The position numbers and the translations under genes were made by a program. From positions 40,014 through 104,013 of the forward strand of contig JAJDOG010000079.1 in NCBI GenBank assembly GCA_022340285.1: a DNA stretch of 64,000 nucleotides, given 5' to 3'. The stretch is from Betaproteobacteria bacterium (lineage in GTDB: Bacteria; Pseudomonadota; Gammaproteobacteria; Burkholderiales; SG8-39). Below the pieces are notes generated by a model. It was not told the DNA's origin, made no database searches, and worked only from the letters and a program-made list of their open reading frames with translations. Of the stretch, positions 35,067-43,723 are shown piece after piece. The first letter of the stretch is position 1; each line of letters starts with the position of its first letter.

Positions 35067-36500
35067 TCATGCCTCGCGGACTGCATGCGCGGCGAGGACC
35101 AGCGCCACGCAAGCAGTAAGGCGCTTCGCGTAAGGAATGTGCAGGAATTCGTTGGGGCCATGCGCGTTCGATCTCGGACCCAGCACGCCGGTGATGAGGA
35201 ACTGCGCCTCCGGAAACGATTTTCCGAGCATGCCCATGAACGGAATCGTGCCGCCTTCCCCCATGAACACCGGGGGCCGATCGAAGCAGGCCCGCGACGC
35301 GCTCTCGAGCGCCGCCTGCAGCCAGCTGGCAGTGGCCGGGGCATTCCAGCCTGTCGCCGACTGATCGCCGGAAAACGACACGTTCGCGCCATGCGGCGGG
35401 TCGGCCTCGAGGAGGCGCTTCATCGCGCGCGTCGCCGTGACGCCCTCTACCGTAGGAGGCAACCGCAGCGAAAGCTTGAGCTCGGTTTTCGGCCTGAGCA
35501 CGTTGCCGGCGTCAGCGATCGCAGGCAGCCCGTCCGCACCGGTAACCGACAACGCGGGACGCCAGGTGCGATTCAAGACCGCCTCGCCCGGGTCGGACAC
35601 CATCGGACGGGTGTCGCCCGAATACGGAAACTTCTTCCAGGTCATGTCCCCGAGGATCGCGCCCGCCGTGCGAGCCTGTTCGGCTCGCTCGGCCGGAATC
35701 TCGGCATGAAACTCGCGCGGCAGAACGACGCCCGTGCGTGCCTCCTCCAGGCGATCCAGCAGGGCGCGCGCCACGCGAAACGAGGACGGCACAATGCCGC
35801 TCGCGTCCCCGGAATGAACGCCCTCGGAGAGAACCTCCACGCGTAGGCTCCCGGCGGCGATGCCGCGGAGCGAAGTCGTGACCCAGAGCTGGTCGTAGTT
35901 GCCGCAACCCGAGTCAAGGCCGATCACGAAGTCGACCTGCCCGATGCGAGGCGCGAGCGTTTCGAGATACGCGAGCAGATCGTAGCTGCCGCTCTCCTCG
36001 CAGCACTCGATCACTCCGACGCAACGCGCGTGGGGGACGCCCTGCTTCTGCAGACCGAGGATGGCCGTAAGCGCGGCGAACACCGCGTAGCCGTCGTCCG
36101 CGCTTCCCCGGCCGTACAGCAGGCCATCCTCGAAGACGGGCGTCCAAGGCCCTAAACCCTCGCGCCAGCCGACCATCTCCGGCTGCTTGTCGAGGTGCCC
36201 GTAGAGCAGCACGGTACGATGACCCGTGCCGGGAATCTCGAAGAAGAGCAGCGGCGTGCGACCCGGCAGCCGCACGATCTCGAGCTTCATTCCGGCAACC
36301 GGCTGGGCGCGGCACCACGTCTCGGCCTGACGCACCACCGCCTCGATGTGACCGTTCGCCTCCCAGTCGCGATCGAAATGCGGCGATTTCGCCGGGATGC
36401 GGACGTACTCGGCCAGCTGCGGGACGATTTCCGTCTCCCATTTGCTTGCAGTGAAGTCGAGGAGCGTGCGCGCGTCGACGGATTTGGTCATGGCAGGCAT
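35067..36500 (-). CDS. M20-family metallopeptidase (carnosinase-like dipeptidase)
   Basis: A 477-residue di-zinc hydrolase. Ligands are H102 and bridging D136 (LLYGHLDKQP with D104; YGRGSADDGYAV), the catalytic/ligand pair ECCEESGS (E168/E169) and a C-terminal His in SNAHGPNEFLHIPY. A dimerisation lid domain sits between. Members cleave Xaa-His or other dipeptides and N-acyl amino acids. ATG 36500 or ATG 36491 (MTKSVDART) may be the start. It leads a two-gene leftward unit with the crotonase and is divergent from the threonine-dehydratase-like gene. Confidence 0.88.
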   Translation of the reverse strand: MPAMTKSVDARTLLDFTASKWETEIVPQLAEYVRIPAKSPHFDRDWEANGHIEAVVRQAETWCRAQPVAGMKLEIVRLPGRTPLLFFEIPGTGHRTVLLYGHLDKQPEMVGWREGLGPWTPVFEDGLLYGRGSADDGYAVFAALTAILGLQKQGVPHARCVGVIECCEESGSYDLLAYLETLAPRIGQVDFVIGLDSGCGNYDQLWVTTSLRGIAAGSLRVEVLSEGVHSGDASGIVPSSFRVARALLDRLEEARTGVVLPREFHAEIPAERAEQARTAGAILGDMTWKKFPYSGDTRPMVSDPGEAVLNRTWRPALSVTGADGLPAIADAGNVLRPKTELKLSLRLPPTVEGVTATRAMKRLLEADPPHGANVSFSGDQSATGWNAPATASWLQAALESASRACFDRPPVFMGEGGTIPFMGMLGKSFPEAQFLITGVLGPRSNAHGPNEFLHIPYAKRLTACVALVLAAHAVREA

Positions 36501-36626
36501 GGATCGGAAGGCGCCGGTAGAGGAAGAAGCTTAGCAGGGCACCGTTTTGCCCGGTGATCCGATGCGACCAATGCCCTCTCGGCTTCCCCGGCGCACGGGT
36601 AACATTGGGCCCAGGAGGCTCTTGCT

Positions 36627-37586
36627 TTGCAACGACTCGATTTGGGGGAGCTGGAAAGCGCGGCGGCGCTCGTGCATACCATCATTCCGCCAACGCCACA
36701 ATACAGCTGGCCGCTCCTCAACGAGCGCGCGGGATTCACGCTCTGGGTTAAGCACGAAAACCACACGCCGATCGGCGCGTTCAAGGTGCGCGGGGGAGTG
36801 GTGCTGCTCGACGCGCTGCAGCGACGGACCGCCTTTCGCGGCGTCATCAGCGCGACCCGCGGCAATCATGGCCAGAGCCTCGCTTTCGCCAGCGCGCGAG
36901 CGGGCGCGCGTTGCGTGATCCTGGTGCCGCACGGCAACAGTCGCGAGAAGAATGCGGCGATGCGCGCGCTGGGGGCCGAGCTCATCGAGCACGGTCGGGA
37001 TTTCGACGAGGCGCGCGTGCGCGCCGGCGAGCTCGCTTCGGGCGAGGGGCTCGAGTTCATCGGACCTTTCCGACGCGAGCTGGTCGCGGGCGTGGCGAGC
37101 TACGCGCTCGAGCTCTTTCGCGGGGCGCCGCCGCTCGATGCGGTGTACGTGCCGATCGGCTGTGGCAGCGGCATCTGCGGCCTGATCAGCACGCGCGATG
37201 CGCTGGGGCTTCCCACGCGCATCATCGGAGTGGTGTCGACGAATGCCAACGCGTACGCGCGTTCTTTTGCCGGGCGACGTCCGATCGAGACGGAGAGCGC
37301 CGACACGATCGCCGATGGCATGGCCGTTCGCGTGCCCGTGCCGGACGCGCTCGAACTGATTCTGGCCGGAGCCGAGCGCATCGTGGAAGTGACTGACGCC
37401 GAAGTCGAAGCGGCGATGCGGCACTACTTCACCGACACGCACAACGTCGTCGAGGGAGCCGGCGCGGCACCGCTGGCGGCGGCACTGAAGGAACGCGACA
37501 TGTGGCACGGAAAGCGCGTGGGAGTCATCGCGTCCGGCGGCAACATCGACCGCCCGCTGTATCAGCGCATCCTCGATTCAGCATGA
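36627..37586 (+). CDS. PLP-dependent threonine dehydratase/serine-racemase-like enzyme
   Basis: A 319-residue fold-type II PLP enzyme. The Schiff-base Lys is in PIGAFKVRGG (K53), with the Asn loop ATRGNHGQSLAFAS and the phosphate loop GCGSG. It lacks the C-terminal ACT regulatory domain of biosynthetic IlvA, so it is catabolic or racemase-like. The start is TTG 36627, chosen because AGGAGG (36613-36618) lies 8 bases before it. It probably forms 2-oxobutyrate or pyruvate plus ammonia from Thr/Ser. Next gene: GNAT-nitrilase fusion, 55 bp on. Confidence 0.85.
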   Translation: MQRLDLGELESAAALVHTIIPPTPQYSWPLLNERAGFTLWVKHENHTPIGAFKVRGGVVLLDALQRRTAFRGVISATRGNHGQSLAFASARAGARCVILVPHGNSREKNAAMRALGAELIEHGRDFDEARVRAGELASGEGLEFIGPFRRELVAGVASYALELFRGAPPLDAVYVPIGCGSGICGLISTRDALGLPTRIIGVVSTNANAYARSFAGRRPIETESADTIADGMAVRVPVPDALELILAGAERIVEVTDAEVEAAMRHYFTDTHNVVEGAGAAPLAAALKERDMWHGKRVGVIASGGNIDRPLYQRILDSA

Positions 37587-37641
37587 ACGCCTTCGTGGAC
37601 ATCTCGACTCGATGGACTGAACCGCACAGGGGCAAGACCGG

Positions 37642-39264
37642 ATGAGAGACCAGACGAAACACGCCCGATCGGCCGATCGGGCCGCCGCAGCATCCGAGCA
37701 AGGTGCGAAGAAGGGTTCGCGCACCCGGCACCGGCTGCGGCTGCGAAACCTGCGTCCCGATGACTACGAGTCCATGCGCAGCATTACCGGGCGCGTCTAT
37801 GCAAGCATGGGGGGGCAGTTTGGCGGCGCGATGTCCAAGGAGAAGTTCCAGTCGATGCTGAGCCGCTTCCCCGAAGGCCAGATCGGCATCGAGGACCGCG
37901 GGCGCATCGTCGCTGCAGCGCTCTCGTTGATCGTCGATTACGACCGGTACGGCGACTCGCATTCCTACGGCGAGATCACGGGCGACGCGTACTTCACCAC
38001 GCACGACCCCGACGGAGACGTGCTCTACGGGGCGGAAGTCGTGGTCGACCCCGATTACCGGTCGATGCGGCTGGGGCGGCGGCTCTACGACGCGCGAAAA
38101 GAACTCTGCAAAAAACTCAACCTGCGGGCGATCATCGCCGGCGGCCGCATCCCGGGATACAAGGAACATGCGGACCGGATGACTCCGCAGCAGTACGTCG
38201 AGGCCGTGCGTGGCAAGAAGCTGCACGACCCGGTGCTGTCCTTCCAGCTCGCCAACGACTTCCAGGTCCGACGCGTGATTCGCGGCTACCTCCCGGGCGA
38301 TGCGGCCTCGCTCGACTATGCCACGCTCATCCAGTGGGAGAACATGTACTACGAGCGGCGCGCGAAGCCGGTCGTCGGGGCGCAGAAGGATTCGGCACGA
38401 ATCGGCGCCGTGCAATGGCGGTTGCGACAAGTGGAGTCGGTCGAGGATCTGCTTCAGCAGGTCGAGTACTTCGTCGAGTCGGTCGCCGACTTCAAGAGCG
38501 ACTTCGCAGTGTTCCCGGAGCTCTTCAACGTCGCGCTGATGGGGCTTGTGGAGCAGGGTAACGTCGCCGAGGCCATGCGCAAGATCGCCGAATTCACGCC
38601 GCGAATCGTCGAGTCGATGCAGGGCATGGCCGTGCGCCACAACGTGAACATCGTCGGTGCCAGCATGCCGGTCGTGGAAGACGGCCGCCTGTACAACGAG
38701 GCCTATCTCTTCCGCCGCGACGGCACGCAGGAGACCCAGCGCAAGATCCACATCACGCCGATCGAAAAGCGATTGTGGGGACTGGAGGGCGGAAATGTCC
38801 TGCGGCACTTCCGCACCGATGCCGGCACGATCGGCATCCTCATCTGCTATGACGTCGAGTTTCCGGAGCTCGGGCGGGTGCTCGCCGATCGCGGCGTGCA
38901 GATCCTGTTCGTGCCCTCGTGGACGGAAACCAAGAACGGCTACCAGCGGGTGCGGCGCTGCGCGCAGGCGCGCGCGATCGAGAACGAGTGCTACGTGATC
39001 CTTTCCGGCAGCGTCGGAAACCTGCCGCGGGTGGAGAACGTCAACATTCACTATTCGCAGTCGGCGATCTTCTCACCCTCGGATTTCGCGTTTCCCCATG
39101 ATGCGGTCGTCGCCGAGAGCACACCCGACACCGAGACGGTGCTGGTTGCGGACGTGGACCTGGAAAAGCTGCGCCGGCTGCGCGACGAGGGATCGGTCCG
39201 GACATTCCGCGACCGCCGGCTGGACCTATACCGCGTGGAGTGGCTGGGACCGGTGTCGGAGTGA
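37642..39264 (+). CDS. GNAT acetyltransferase + carbon-nitrogen hydrolase (nitrilase-superfamily) fusion
   Basis: A 540-residue two-domain protein. Residues ~30-215 are a GNAT fold (LRLRNLRPDDYESMRSITGR, ... VVVDPDYRSMRLGRRLYDAR as the acetyl-CoA loop). Residues ~252-530 are a nitrilase/amidase domain with the Glu-Lys-Cys triad E293 (FAVFPELFNV), K368 (QRKIHITP) and C402 (GILICYDVEFPE). Proteins with this exact pairing are known and widely spread, though the substrate is not established. The N-terminal 28 residues are basic and disordered. Confidence 0.92.
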   Translation: MRDQTKHARSADRAAAASEQGAKKGSRTRHRLRLRNLRPDDYESMRSITGRVYASMGGQFGGAMSKEKFQSMLSRFPEGQIGIEDRGRIVAAALSLIVDYDRYGDSHSYGEITGDAYFTTHDPDGDVLYGAEVVVDPDYRSMRLGRRLYDARKELCKKLNLRAIIAGGRIPGYKEHADRMTPQQYVEAVRGKKLHDPVLSFQLANDFQVRRVIRGYLPGDAASLDYATLIQWENMYYERRAKPVVGAQKDSARIGAVQWRLRQVESVEDLLQQVEYFVESVADFKSDFAVFPELFNVALMGLVEQGNVAEAMRKIAEFTPRIVESMQGMAVRHNVNIVGASMPVVEDGRLYNEAYLFRRDGTQETQRKIHITPIEKRLWGLEGGNVLRHFRTDAGTIGILICYDVEFPELGRVLADRGVQILFVPSWTETKNGYQRVRRCAQARAIENECYVILSGSVGNLPRVENVNIHYSQSAIFSPSDFAFPHDAVVAESTPDTETVLVADVDLEKLRRLRDEGSVRTFRDRRLDLYRVEWLGPVSE

Positions 39265-39303
39265 ACTCGTCGCCGGGTTAACGACGGCGCGGTGCGCGAA
39301 GGT

Positions 39304-39729
39304 TCAACGCCGGCGTAGCGCACGCCGCAGGCGCTTCGGGGTTTTCGCGGTCGGCGATCCGGCCTTCGCGCGCAACGCTGCGGCAAAAGCACTTCGCGCC
39401 CATGTTCGCATGGACTCGGCGTTCTCGAGCGCCTCCTCGGGCGCACGCCAGTAGGAGAGGATCACCTGCTTGCGGCGTACCGTGTAGCTGAAGGGCTCCG
39501 ATCCGGCTTCCTCGAACTCCCCCCGGTTCTCTGTGTCCGCTTTCAGGTAAAGCACGTCGCCCGCGACGAGAGCGAACATCAGCGCGTCGCGGTAGATCCC
39601 GAATCCGCCGAACATTCGCCGCGCCGACACACTCCCGAACGGCGCGAGCAGCTCGAGCACGTGTTCGACGAATTCGTTGCGGCGGGGCTTGCTCGGCACG
39701 GAGGACGAGGACTGGGACACCAGCAGCAA
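39304..39729 (-). CDS. TfoX N-terminal-domain protein
   Basis: A ~141-residue protein with the TfoX/Sxy N-domain pattern (VEHVLELLAPFGSVSARRMF, GGFGIYRDALMFALVAGDVL, YLKADTENR). TfoX is a competence regulator in Haemophilus/Vibrio, but single-domain homologues in betaproteobacteria are mostly uncharacterised. The basic C-terminus (PTAKTPKRLRRALRRR) could touch nucleic acid. The start is uncertain: TTG 39729 is the longest; GTG 39720 is also possible. Confidence 0.7.
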   Translation of the reverse strand: MLLVSQSSSSVPSKPRRNEFVEHVLELLAPFGSVSARRMFGGFGIYRDALMFALVAGDVLYLKADTENRGEFEEAGSEPFSYTVRRKQVILSYWRAPEEALENAESMRTWARSAFAAALRAKAGSPTAKTPKRLRRALRRR

Positions 39730-40052
39730 GTCTAACCGGCGCAGAAATTGGGTTGCGCAGCTTGCCTACGTTGCCCAGTAGGCCCTATGGCCTAGGACCT
39801 CTAGGAGATGGTGTGAGCGCGCCACTGTTCCCATACTGGTCACCGGGGCGAGAGTGATTTCTTTCACATCGCGTGCAGCGAGCCCGTCACGGCAAGTCCG
39901 CTGTGCATCGCCCTCGTCCTCGGGCTGCTTGCTCCTCTTCGCTCGGGGATTGCCTAGTCCCGGTATCGCGCCTTCGGCGCGATACCGGGGGTTTCTTCTG
40001 AGGCTTTCTGATTCCCGAAAACCGAGAATGGTGAATCGCGTAGGTCCGCGGT
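39730..40052. other. Noncoding region with clustered CCTA-like motifs and a strong hairpin
   Basis: This 323-bp gap between two leftward genes has no convincing ORF. Its left part (39765-39815) has clustered short motifs (GTAGGCCCTATGGCCTAGGA, then CCTCTAGGA). Its right part holds a 14-bp hairpin (listed separately). On the plus strand this could be a small RNA ending at the hairpin, but I cannot fix a promoter. Confidence 0.4.
39959..39995 (+). terminator. Long hairpin, probable terminator
   Basis: A perfect 14-bp stem (CCCGGTATCGCGCC / GGCGCGATACCGGG) with a TTC loop is followed on the plus strand by GGTTTCTTCT. No coding gene ends just before it on that strand. On the minus strand it lies 58 bp after the NarL-type regulator but without a T-run. 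It may serve that gene or end an unrecognised plus-strand RNA. Confidence 0.6.
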
Positions 40053-40766
40053 CTACACGCGCTGTGAGCTGCTGGCCGAGTGATCGGCGGACTCATGCGC
40101 GCTATCGATGGTTAGCCCCAGACGCGCCGCCTCGATGACCGCTTGGGTACGGGTGGCGACATTGAGCGTGCGCAGGATGGCGGCGACGTGGATCTTCACC
40201 GTTCCATCGGCCAGTCCGAGCTCGCGACAGATCGCCTTGTTGGACTTGCCTTCCATGATCAGAGCGAGCACTTGCGCCTGACGGTCGGTCAGCCCGAGCT
40301 CACGCGCGGTGACGAGCTTGCGCTCCGCCTGAGGCACGGACGCCGCGGGTTCGGGCGCCTCGCCGACGCGATAGTTGAAGGTTGCGCGCGGGACGTAGAC
40401 GCCTCCCATCATGACGAGCCTGAGCGCATGGAGCATGAGCAGGCGTGGCGACTTCTTCGGCAGAAAGCCCATCGCTCCGAGGTCCATGACCTGCACGACG
40501 TCCTCACGTCTCACCGATGTCGACATCACCACGACGCGAAGGTACGGATGTCGTTGGCAGAGCGTACGCAGCAGCGCGATCCCCTTGGGATCGGGCATCT
40601 CCACGCCTAGCAACAGGATATCCGCATCGGGGTGCGCTTCGGCGAGGCGCAGACCCTCGTCGCCGGATTGCGCGTCAACCACCTCGACCTGGCTGTCGAG
40701 TTGCCTGAGGAGCTGGTGCAGCCCCTCGAGAATTAGCGGGTGGCCGTCGACCACCAGTATCTTCAC
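40053..40766 (-). CDS. NarL/FixJ-type regulator with a degenerate receiver domain
   Basis: A 237-residue protein: receiver (1-~120), linker, and LuxR-type HTH (~159-215: LTDRQAQVLALIMEGKSNKA, ADGTVKIHVAAILRTLNVAT). The HTH is intact. In the receiver the usual acidic pocket reads VVDGHP (second acidic residue is Gly 8) and the phospho-acceptor position in ADILLLGVEMPDPKG is Gly 54; only the Lys (GFLPKKSP, K104) remains. Hence normal phosphorylation cannot occur and activity is probably set by ligand, partner or expression level. The start is GTG 40766 behind GAGGGG. No kinase gene is near. Confidence 0.88.
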   Translation of the reverse strand: MKILVVDGHPLILEGLHQLLRQLDSQVEVVDAQSGDEGLRLAEAHPDADILLLGVEMPDPKGIALLRTLCQRHPYLRVVVMSTSVRREDVVQVMDLGAMGFLPKKSPRLLMLHALRLVMMGGVYVPRATFNYRVGEAPEPAASVPQAERKLVTARELGLTDRQAQVLALIMEGKSNKAICRELGLADGTVKIHVAAILRTLNVATRTQAVIEAARLGLTIDSAHESADHSASSSQRV

Positions 40767-41083
40767 AGTGCCCCTCTTACGCGTGTCTTTTAGTTGTTCA
40801 GATCATGGTAGCACCGCACCGGTCCGTGGGGCAGGTCCGAACGCACGTTCCGACGGACGGACAATCTCGGCGGATTCCCGGATGGAGGTTGTCGGATACC
40901 CGACGCAAGCGCGGCGTGGTGGAATTCAAGCCGGGTTCATGCTGATGCTGCACGGCAGCAGCATCGTGGTGCATGGCAGCCGTCGGAATCCCAGACAAGT
41001 AGCAACAAATCCCGCCGCGTTAATCACTTAACGTTCGCGGCCGTCACCGATCCTGGCGGGCCGCCTGGTGTCTTGCGCAGCGG
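40767..41083. other. Noncoding gap upstream of the NarL-type regulator
   Basis: A 317-bp region without a supportable gene. It holds an 8-bp stem (GATGCTGC/GCAGCATC with a 6-nt loop, about 40940-40965) and otherwise nothing I recognise. It should contain the promoter of the leftward regulator, and the metF 3' end is beyond its right edge. Confidence 0.4.
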
Positions 41084-41929
41084 TTACAGACCTAGCCGGT
41101 GCCAGATTTCGGACGTGAGCTCGGCCCGGTTCATGGTGTAGAAGTGCAAGCCGGGCGCGCCCTGCGCCAGGAGGTGGCTGCACAGTTCCGTGACGACGTC
41201 GAGTCCGAGGCGACGGATCGAGGCCGCGTCGTCACCATACCCCTGCAGCTTAAGACGGAGCCAGCGGGGGATTTCGGCGCCGCAGGAGTCCGAAAAGCGC
41301 GCGAGCTGGCTGAAATTCCCGATCGGCATGATTCCCGGAACGATCGGGACATCGATGCCGAGCACCTCGCAGTCGTCGACGAAGCGGAAGTACGCGTCAG
41401 CATTGTAGAAGTATTGCGTGATCGCTGCGTTGGCGCCGGCCTCGATCTTGCGCTTGAAATTCCCGAGGTCCTCATCCGCGTTGCGTGCCTGAGGATGGAA
41501 CTCCGGGTAGCACGCCACGTCGATGCGAAACCAGTCGCCGGTTTCCTTGCGGATGAATGCGACGAGCTCGTTCGCGTGACGGAGCTCTCCGGCGCTTGCC
41601 GCACCCGACGGCAGGTCACCCCGCAACGCGACGATGTGCCGGATGCCGTGCGCCTTATATTGCGCAAGGACCGCGCGAAGGTCCTCGCGCGAGGACCCGA
41701 CACACGAGATGTGCGGCGCGGCCGCGCTGCCCTCGGCCTGGATCTCGAGCACGGTCTCGAGCGTGCGCTCGCGCGTCGAGCCGCCCGCACCGTATGTCAC
41801 CGAAAAGAATTTCGGCCGGAGTTGCGCGAGCGTGCGACGCGCGGTACGCAGCTTCTCTACCCCTTCCGGCGTCTTCGGCGGAAAGAACTCGAAGCTGAAA
41901 GTGCGCGGATGACGCTTCTGGCTATCCAT
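41084..41929 (-). CDS. metF: 5,10-methylenetetrahydrofolate reductase
   Basis: A 281-residue TIM-barrel flavoprotein that makes 5-methyl-THF for methionine synthesis. The start MDSQKRHPRTFSFEFFPPKT carries the catalytic Glu region (FEFFPP), and the FAD/NADH sites lie in FSVTYGAGGSTRERTLETV and HIVALRGDLPSG, ending with HFYTMNRAE. ATG 41929 is preferred to the upstream 41953. It follows ahcY by 93 bp in the same direction, so the SAH riboswitch upstream of ahcY probably governs it too, completing the methyl cycle. Confidence 0.96.
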   Translation of the reverse strand: MDSQKRHPRTFSFEFFPPKTPEGVEKLRTARRTLAQLRPKFFSVTYGAGGSTRERTLETVLEIQAEGSAAAPHISCVGSSREDLRAVLAQYKAHGIRHIVALRGDLPSGAASAGELRHANELVAFIRKETGDWFRIDVACYPEFHPQARNADEDLGNFKRKIEAGANAAITQYFYNADAYFRFVDDCEVLGIDVPIVPGIMPIGNFSQLARFSDSCGAEIPRWLRLKLQGYGDDAASIRRLGLDVVTELCSHLLAQGAPGLHFYTMNRAELTSEIWHRLGL

Positions 41930-42022
41930 GTAGGCTGACCAGCGGCGTGTCAATCATGCAATCTGCCCGGCCTCCTCGGAACAAATACCGCGCGACGCTC
42001 CAACGCGCTGTGACACGGTCGG

Positions 42023-43435
42023 TCAGTACCGGTAGCTATCCGACTTGTAGGGCCCCTGCTTCGGCACCCCGATGTACTTCGCCTGCTCTTCGGTGAGTTC
42101 GCTCAGCACGGCGTTCAGCTTCTTGAGCTGCAGTCGCGCGACCTTCTCGTCGAGGTGCTTCGGCAGCGTGTAGACGCCCACCGAGTATTTCGCCGTGTTG
42201 GTGAAGAGCTCGATCTGCGCGATGGTCTGGTTCGCGAAGGACGAGCTCATGACATAGCTTGGATGGCCCGTGGCGCAGCCGAGGTTCACCAGCCGGCCCT
42301 TGGCGAGCAAGATGATGCGCTTGCCGTCGGGAAAGATGACGTGATCGACCTGCGGCTTGATCTCCTCCCACTGGTATTTCTCGAGCGCGGCGACCTCTAT
42401 CTCGTTGTCGAAGTGGCCGATGTTGCAGACGATCGCCTGATCCTTCATGCGTGCCATGTGGGCGTGCGTGATCACGTGCAGATTGCCGGTGGCCGTGACG
42501 AAGATGTCCGCCTTGTCGGCTGCGTAATCCATGGTGACGACCCGGTAGCCTTCCATAGCAGCCTGCAGCGCGCAGATCGGATCGATCTCGGTGACCCAGA
42601 CCTGTGCAGACAGCGCCCGCAGCGCCTGAGCGGAGCCCTTGCCCACGTCGCCGTACCCGCAGACCAGCGCGATCTTGCCGGCGACCATCACGTCGGTGGC
42701 ACGCTTGATTCCGTCCACCAGCGATTCGCGGCAGCCATAGAGATTGTCGAATTTCGACTTCGTCACCGAATCGTTCACGTTGATGGCGGGAAACAGCAGC
42801 CGGCCTTCCTTGGCCATCTGGTAGAGCCGGTGTACCCCGGTCGTCGTCTCTTCGGTGACGCCCTTTACCGCAGCGGCCCGCTTGGCGTACCACCCCGGCT
42901 GAGCGCCCAGGCGCTTCTTGATCGCGGCGAACAATGCGCGCTCTTCTTCGCTCGACGGCTTGTCGAGAACCTTGGGATCCTTCTCTGCCTGCGTGCCGAG
43001 GTGCAGCAGCAGCGTTGCGTCGCCACCGTCGTCCAGGATCATGTTCGAGAGGCCACCGTCGGGCCATTCGAAAATGCGGTGGGTGAACTCCCAGTACTCC
43101 TCGAGCGATTCGCCCTTGTAGGCGAAGACCGGCGTGCCGGCGGCCGCGATCGCGGCGGCAGCATGATCCTGGGTCGAAAAGATGTTGCACGACGCCCAGC
43201 GCACGTCGGCGCCCAGCGCCTTCAGCGTTTCGATGAGCACCGCGGTCTGGATCGTCATGTGGAGCGATCCGGTGATGCGGGCCCCCTTCAGGGGCAGCTG
43301 GACCGCATATTCCTCGCGGATCGCCATCAGACCCGGCATTTCGGTCTCGGCGATCCGGATCTCCTTGCGGCCCCAGTCGGCCAGGCCGAGATCCGCGACT
43401 CGGTAATCGTTCTTGGGTTGCAGCACTGCGCTCAT
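42023..43435 (-). CDS. ahcY: S-adenosylhomocysteine hydrolase
   Basis: A 470-residue NAD-dependent enzyme that splits SAH to adenosine and homocysteine. Visible: substrate region [40 protein letters not shown], the NAD Rossmann motif [20 protein letters not shown] and the C-terminal tail [11 protein letters not shown] that reaches the partner subunit's NAD. ATG 43435 follows AAGGAGA. A SAH-sensing riboswitch and terminator precede it. Together with metK, metF and cofactor recycling it drains the SAH by-product of methylation. Confidence 0.98.
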   Translation of the reverse strand: MSAVLQPKNDYRVADLGLADWGRKEIRIAETEMPGLMAIREEYAVQLPLKGARITGSLHMTIQTAVLIETLKALGADVRWASCNIFSTQDHAAAAIAAAGTPVFAYKGESLEEYWEFTHRIFEWPDGGLSNMILDDGGDATLLLHLGTQAEKDPKVLDKPSSEEERALFAAIKKRLGAQPGWYAKRAAAVKGVTEETTTGVHRLYQMAKEGRLLFPAINVNDSVTKSKFDNLYGCRESLVDGIKRATDVMVAGKIALVCGYGDVGKGSAQALRALSAQVWVTEIDPICALQAAMEGYRVVTMDYAADKADIFVTATGNLHVITHAHMARMKDQAIVCNIGHFDNEIEVAALEKYQWEEIKPQVDHVIFPDGKRIILLAKGRLVNLGCATGHPSYVMSSSFANQTIAQIELFTNTAKYSVGVYTLPKHLDEKVARLQLKKLNAVLSELTEEQAKYIGVPKQGPYKSDSYRY

Positions 43436-43572
43436 GGAGGTCTCCTTCAACGAGCGGGCGCCGTTCGCGTCAGGGACGCGGCCCCGCCGAGCCTGACAGG
43501 GCGGATCTCGCGCCTGCTGCAGCGCCCCTCGGCGGGGTGGTCGGACATGCCGCCTCGCGACTCGAGGCGGCG

Positions 43573-43610
43573 AAAAACACAAACGCTCGCATCTCGTCGA
43601 GATGCGAGCG
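43573..43610 (-). terminator. Riboswitch-controlled terminator before ahcY
   Basis: On the minus strand a 12-bp perfect stem (CGCTCGCATCTC/GAGATGCGAGCG, loop GAC) is followed by TTTGTGTTTTT. Its 5' arm begins with CGCTC, the same bases that close the pseudoknot of the SAH aptamer just upstream, so terminator and ligand-bound aptamer are mutually exclusive. Hence SAH binding should turn ahcY on. Confidence 0.85.
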
Positions 43611-43670
43611 CCGTTGATTCCGCTGAGCCTGGCCGCCCGGATCGGGTCGGTCGCAACGCTCCTCAGCAAC
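43604..43670 (-). promoter_or_regulatory. S-adenosylhomocysteine riboswitch aptamer
   Basis: The minus-strand leader of ahcY contains GCTGAGGAGCGTTGCGACC, a short hairpin (CCGATCCGGG region), then GGCCAGGCTCAGC and CAACGGCGCTC. This matches the known SAH riboswitch: P1 (GCTGAG/CTCAGC), conserved AGGAGCGYTGC core, CAGGCTC, and a pseudoknot GAGCG/CGCTC. The position 169-235 bp before the ATG is the usual genomic context. Recognition is from memory of the consensus. Confidence 0.92.
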
Positions 43671-43723
43671 CGAGAATTATAACCCGGCTTTCCGCCTCGC
43701 GCGACCGTCTGCGCCTGCGGCGG

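Noticed and set aside
37642..39264. The GNAT-nitrilase fusion as a new discovery
   Set aside because: Proteins with this same domain pair are already widely known, so it is annotated but not counted as novel.
39854..40138. A 94-codon open frame in the 39.7-40.0 kb gap
   Set aside because: Ser/Arg/Pro-rich composition, runs through a 14-bp hairpin and into the regulator gene antisense; no start signals.
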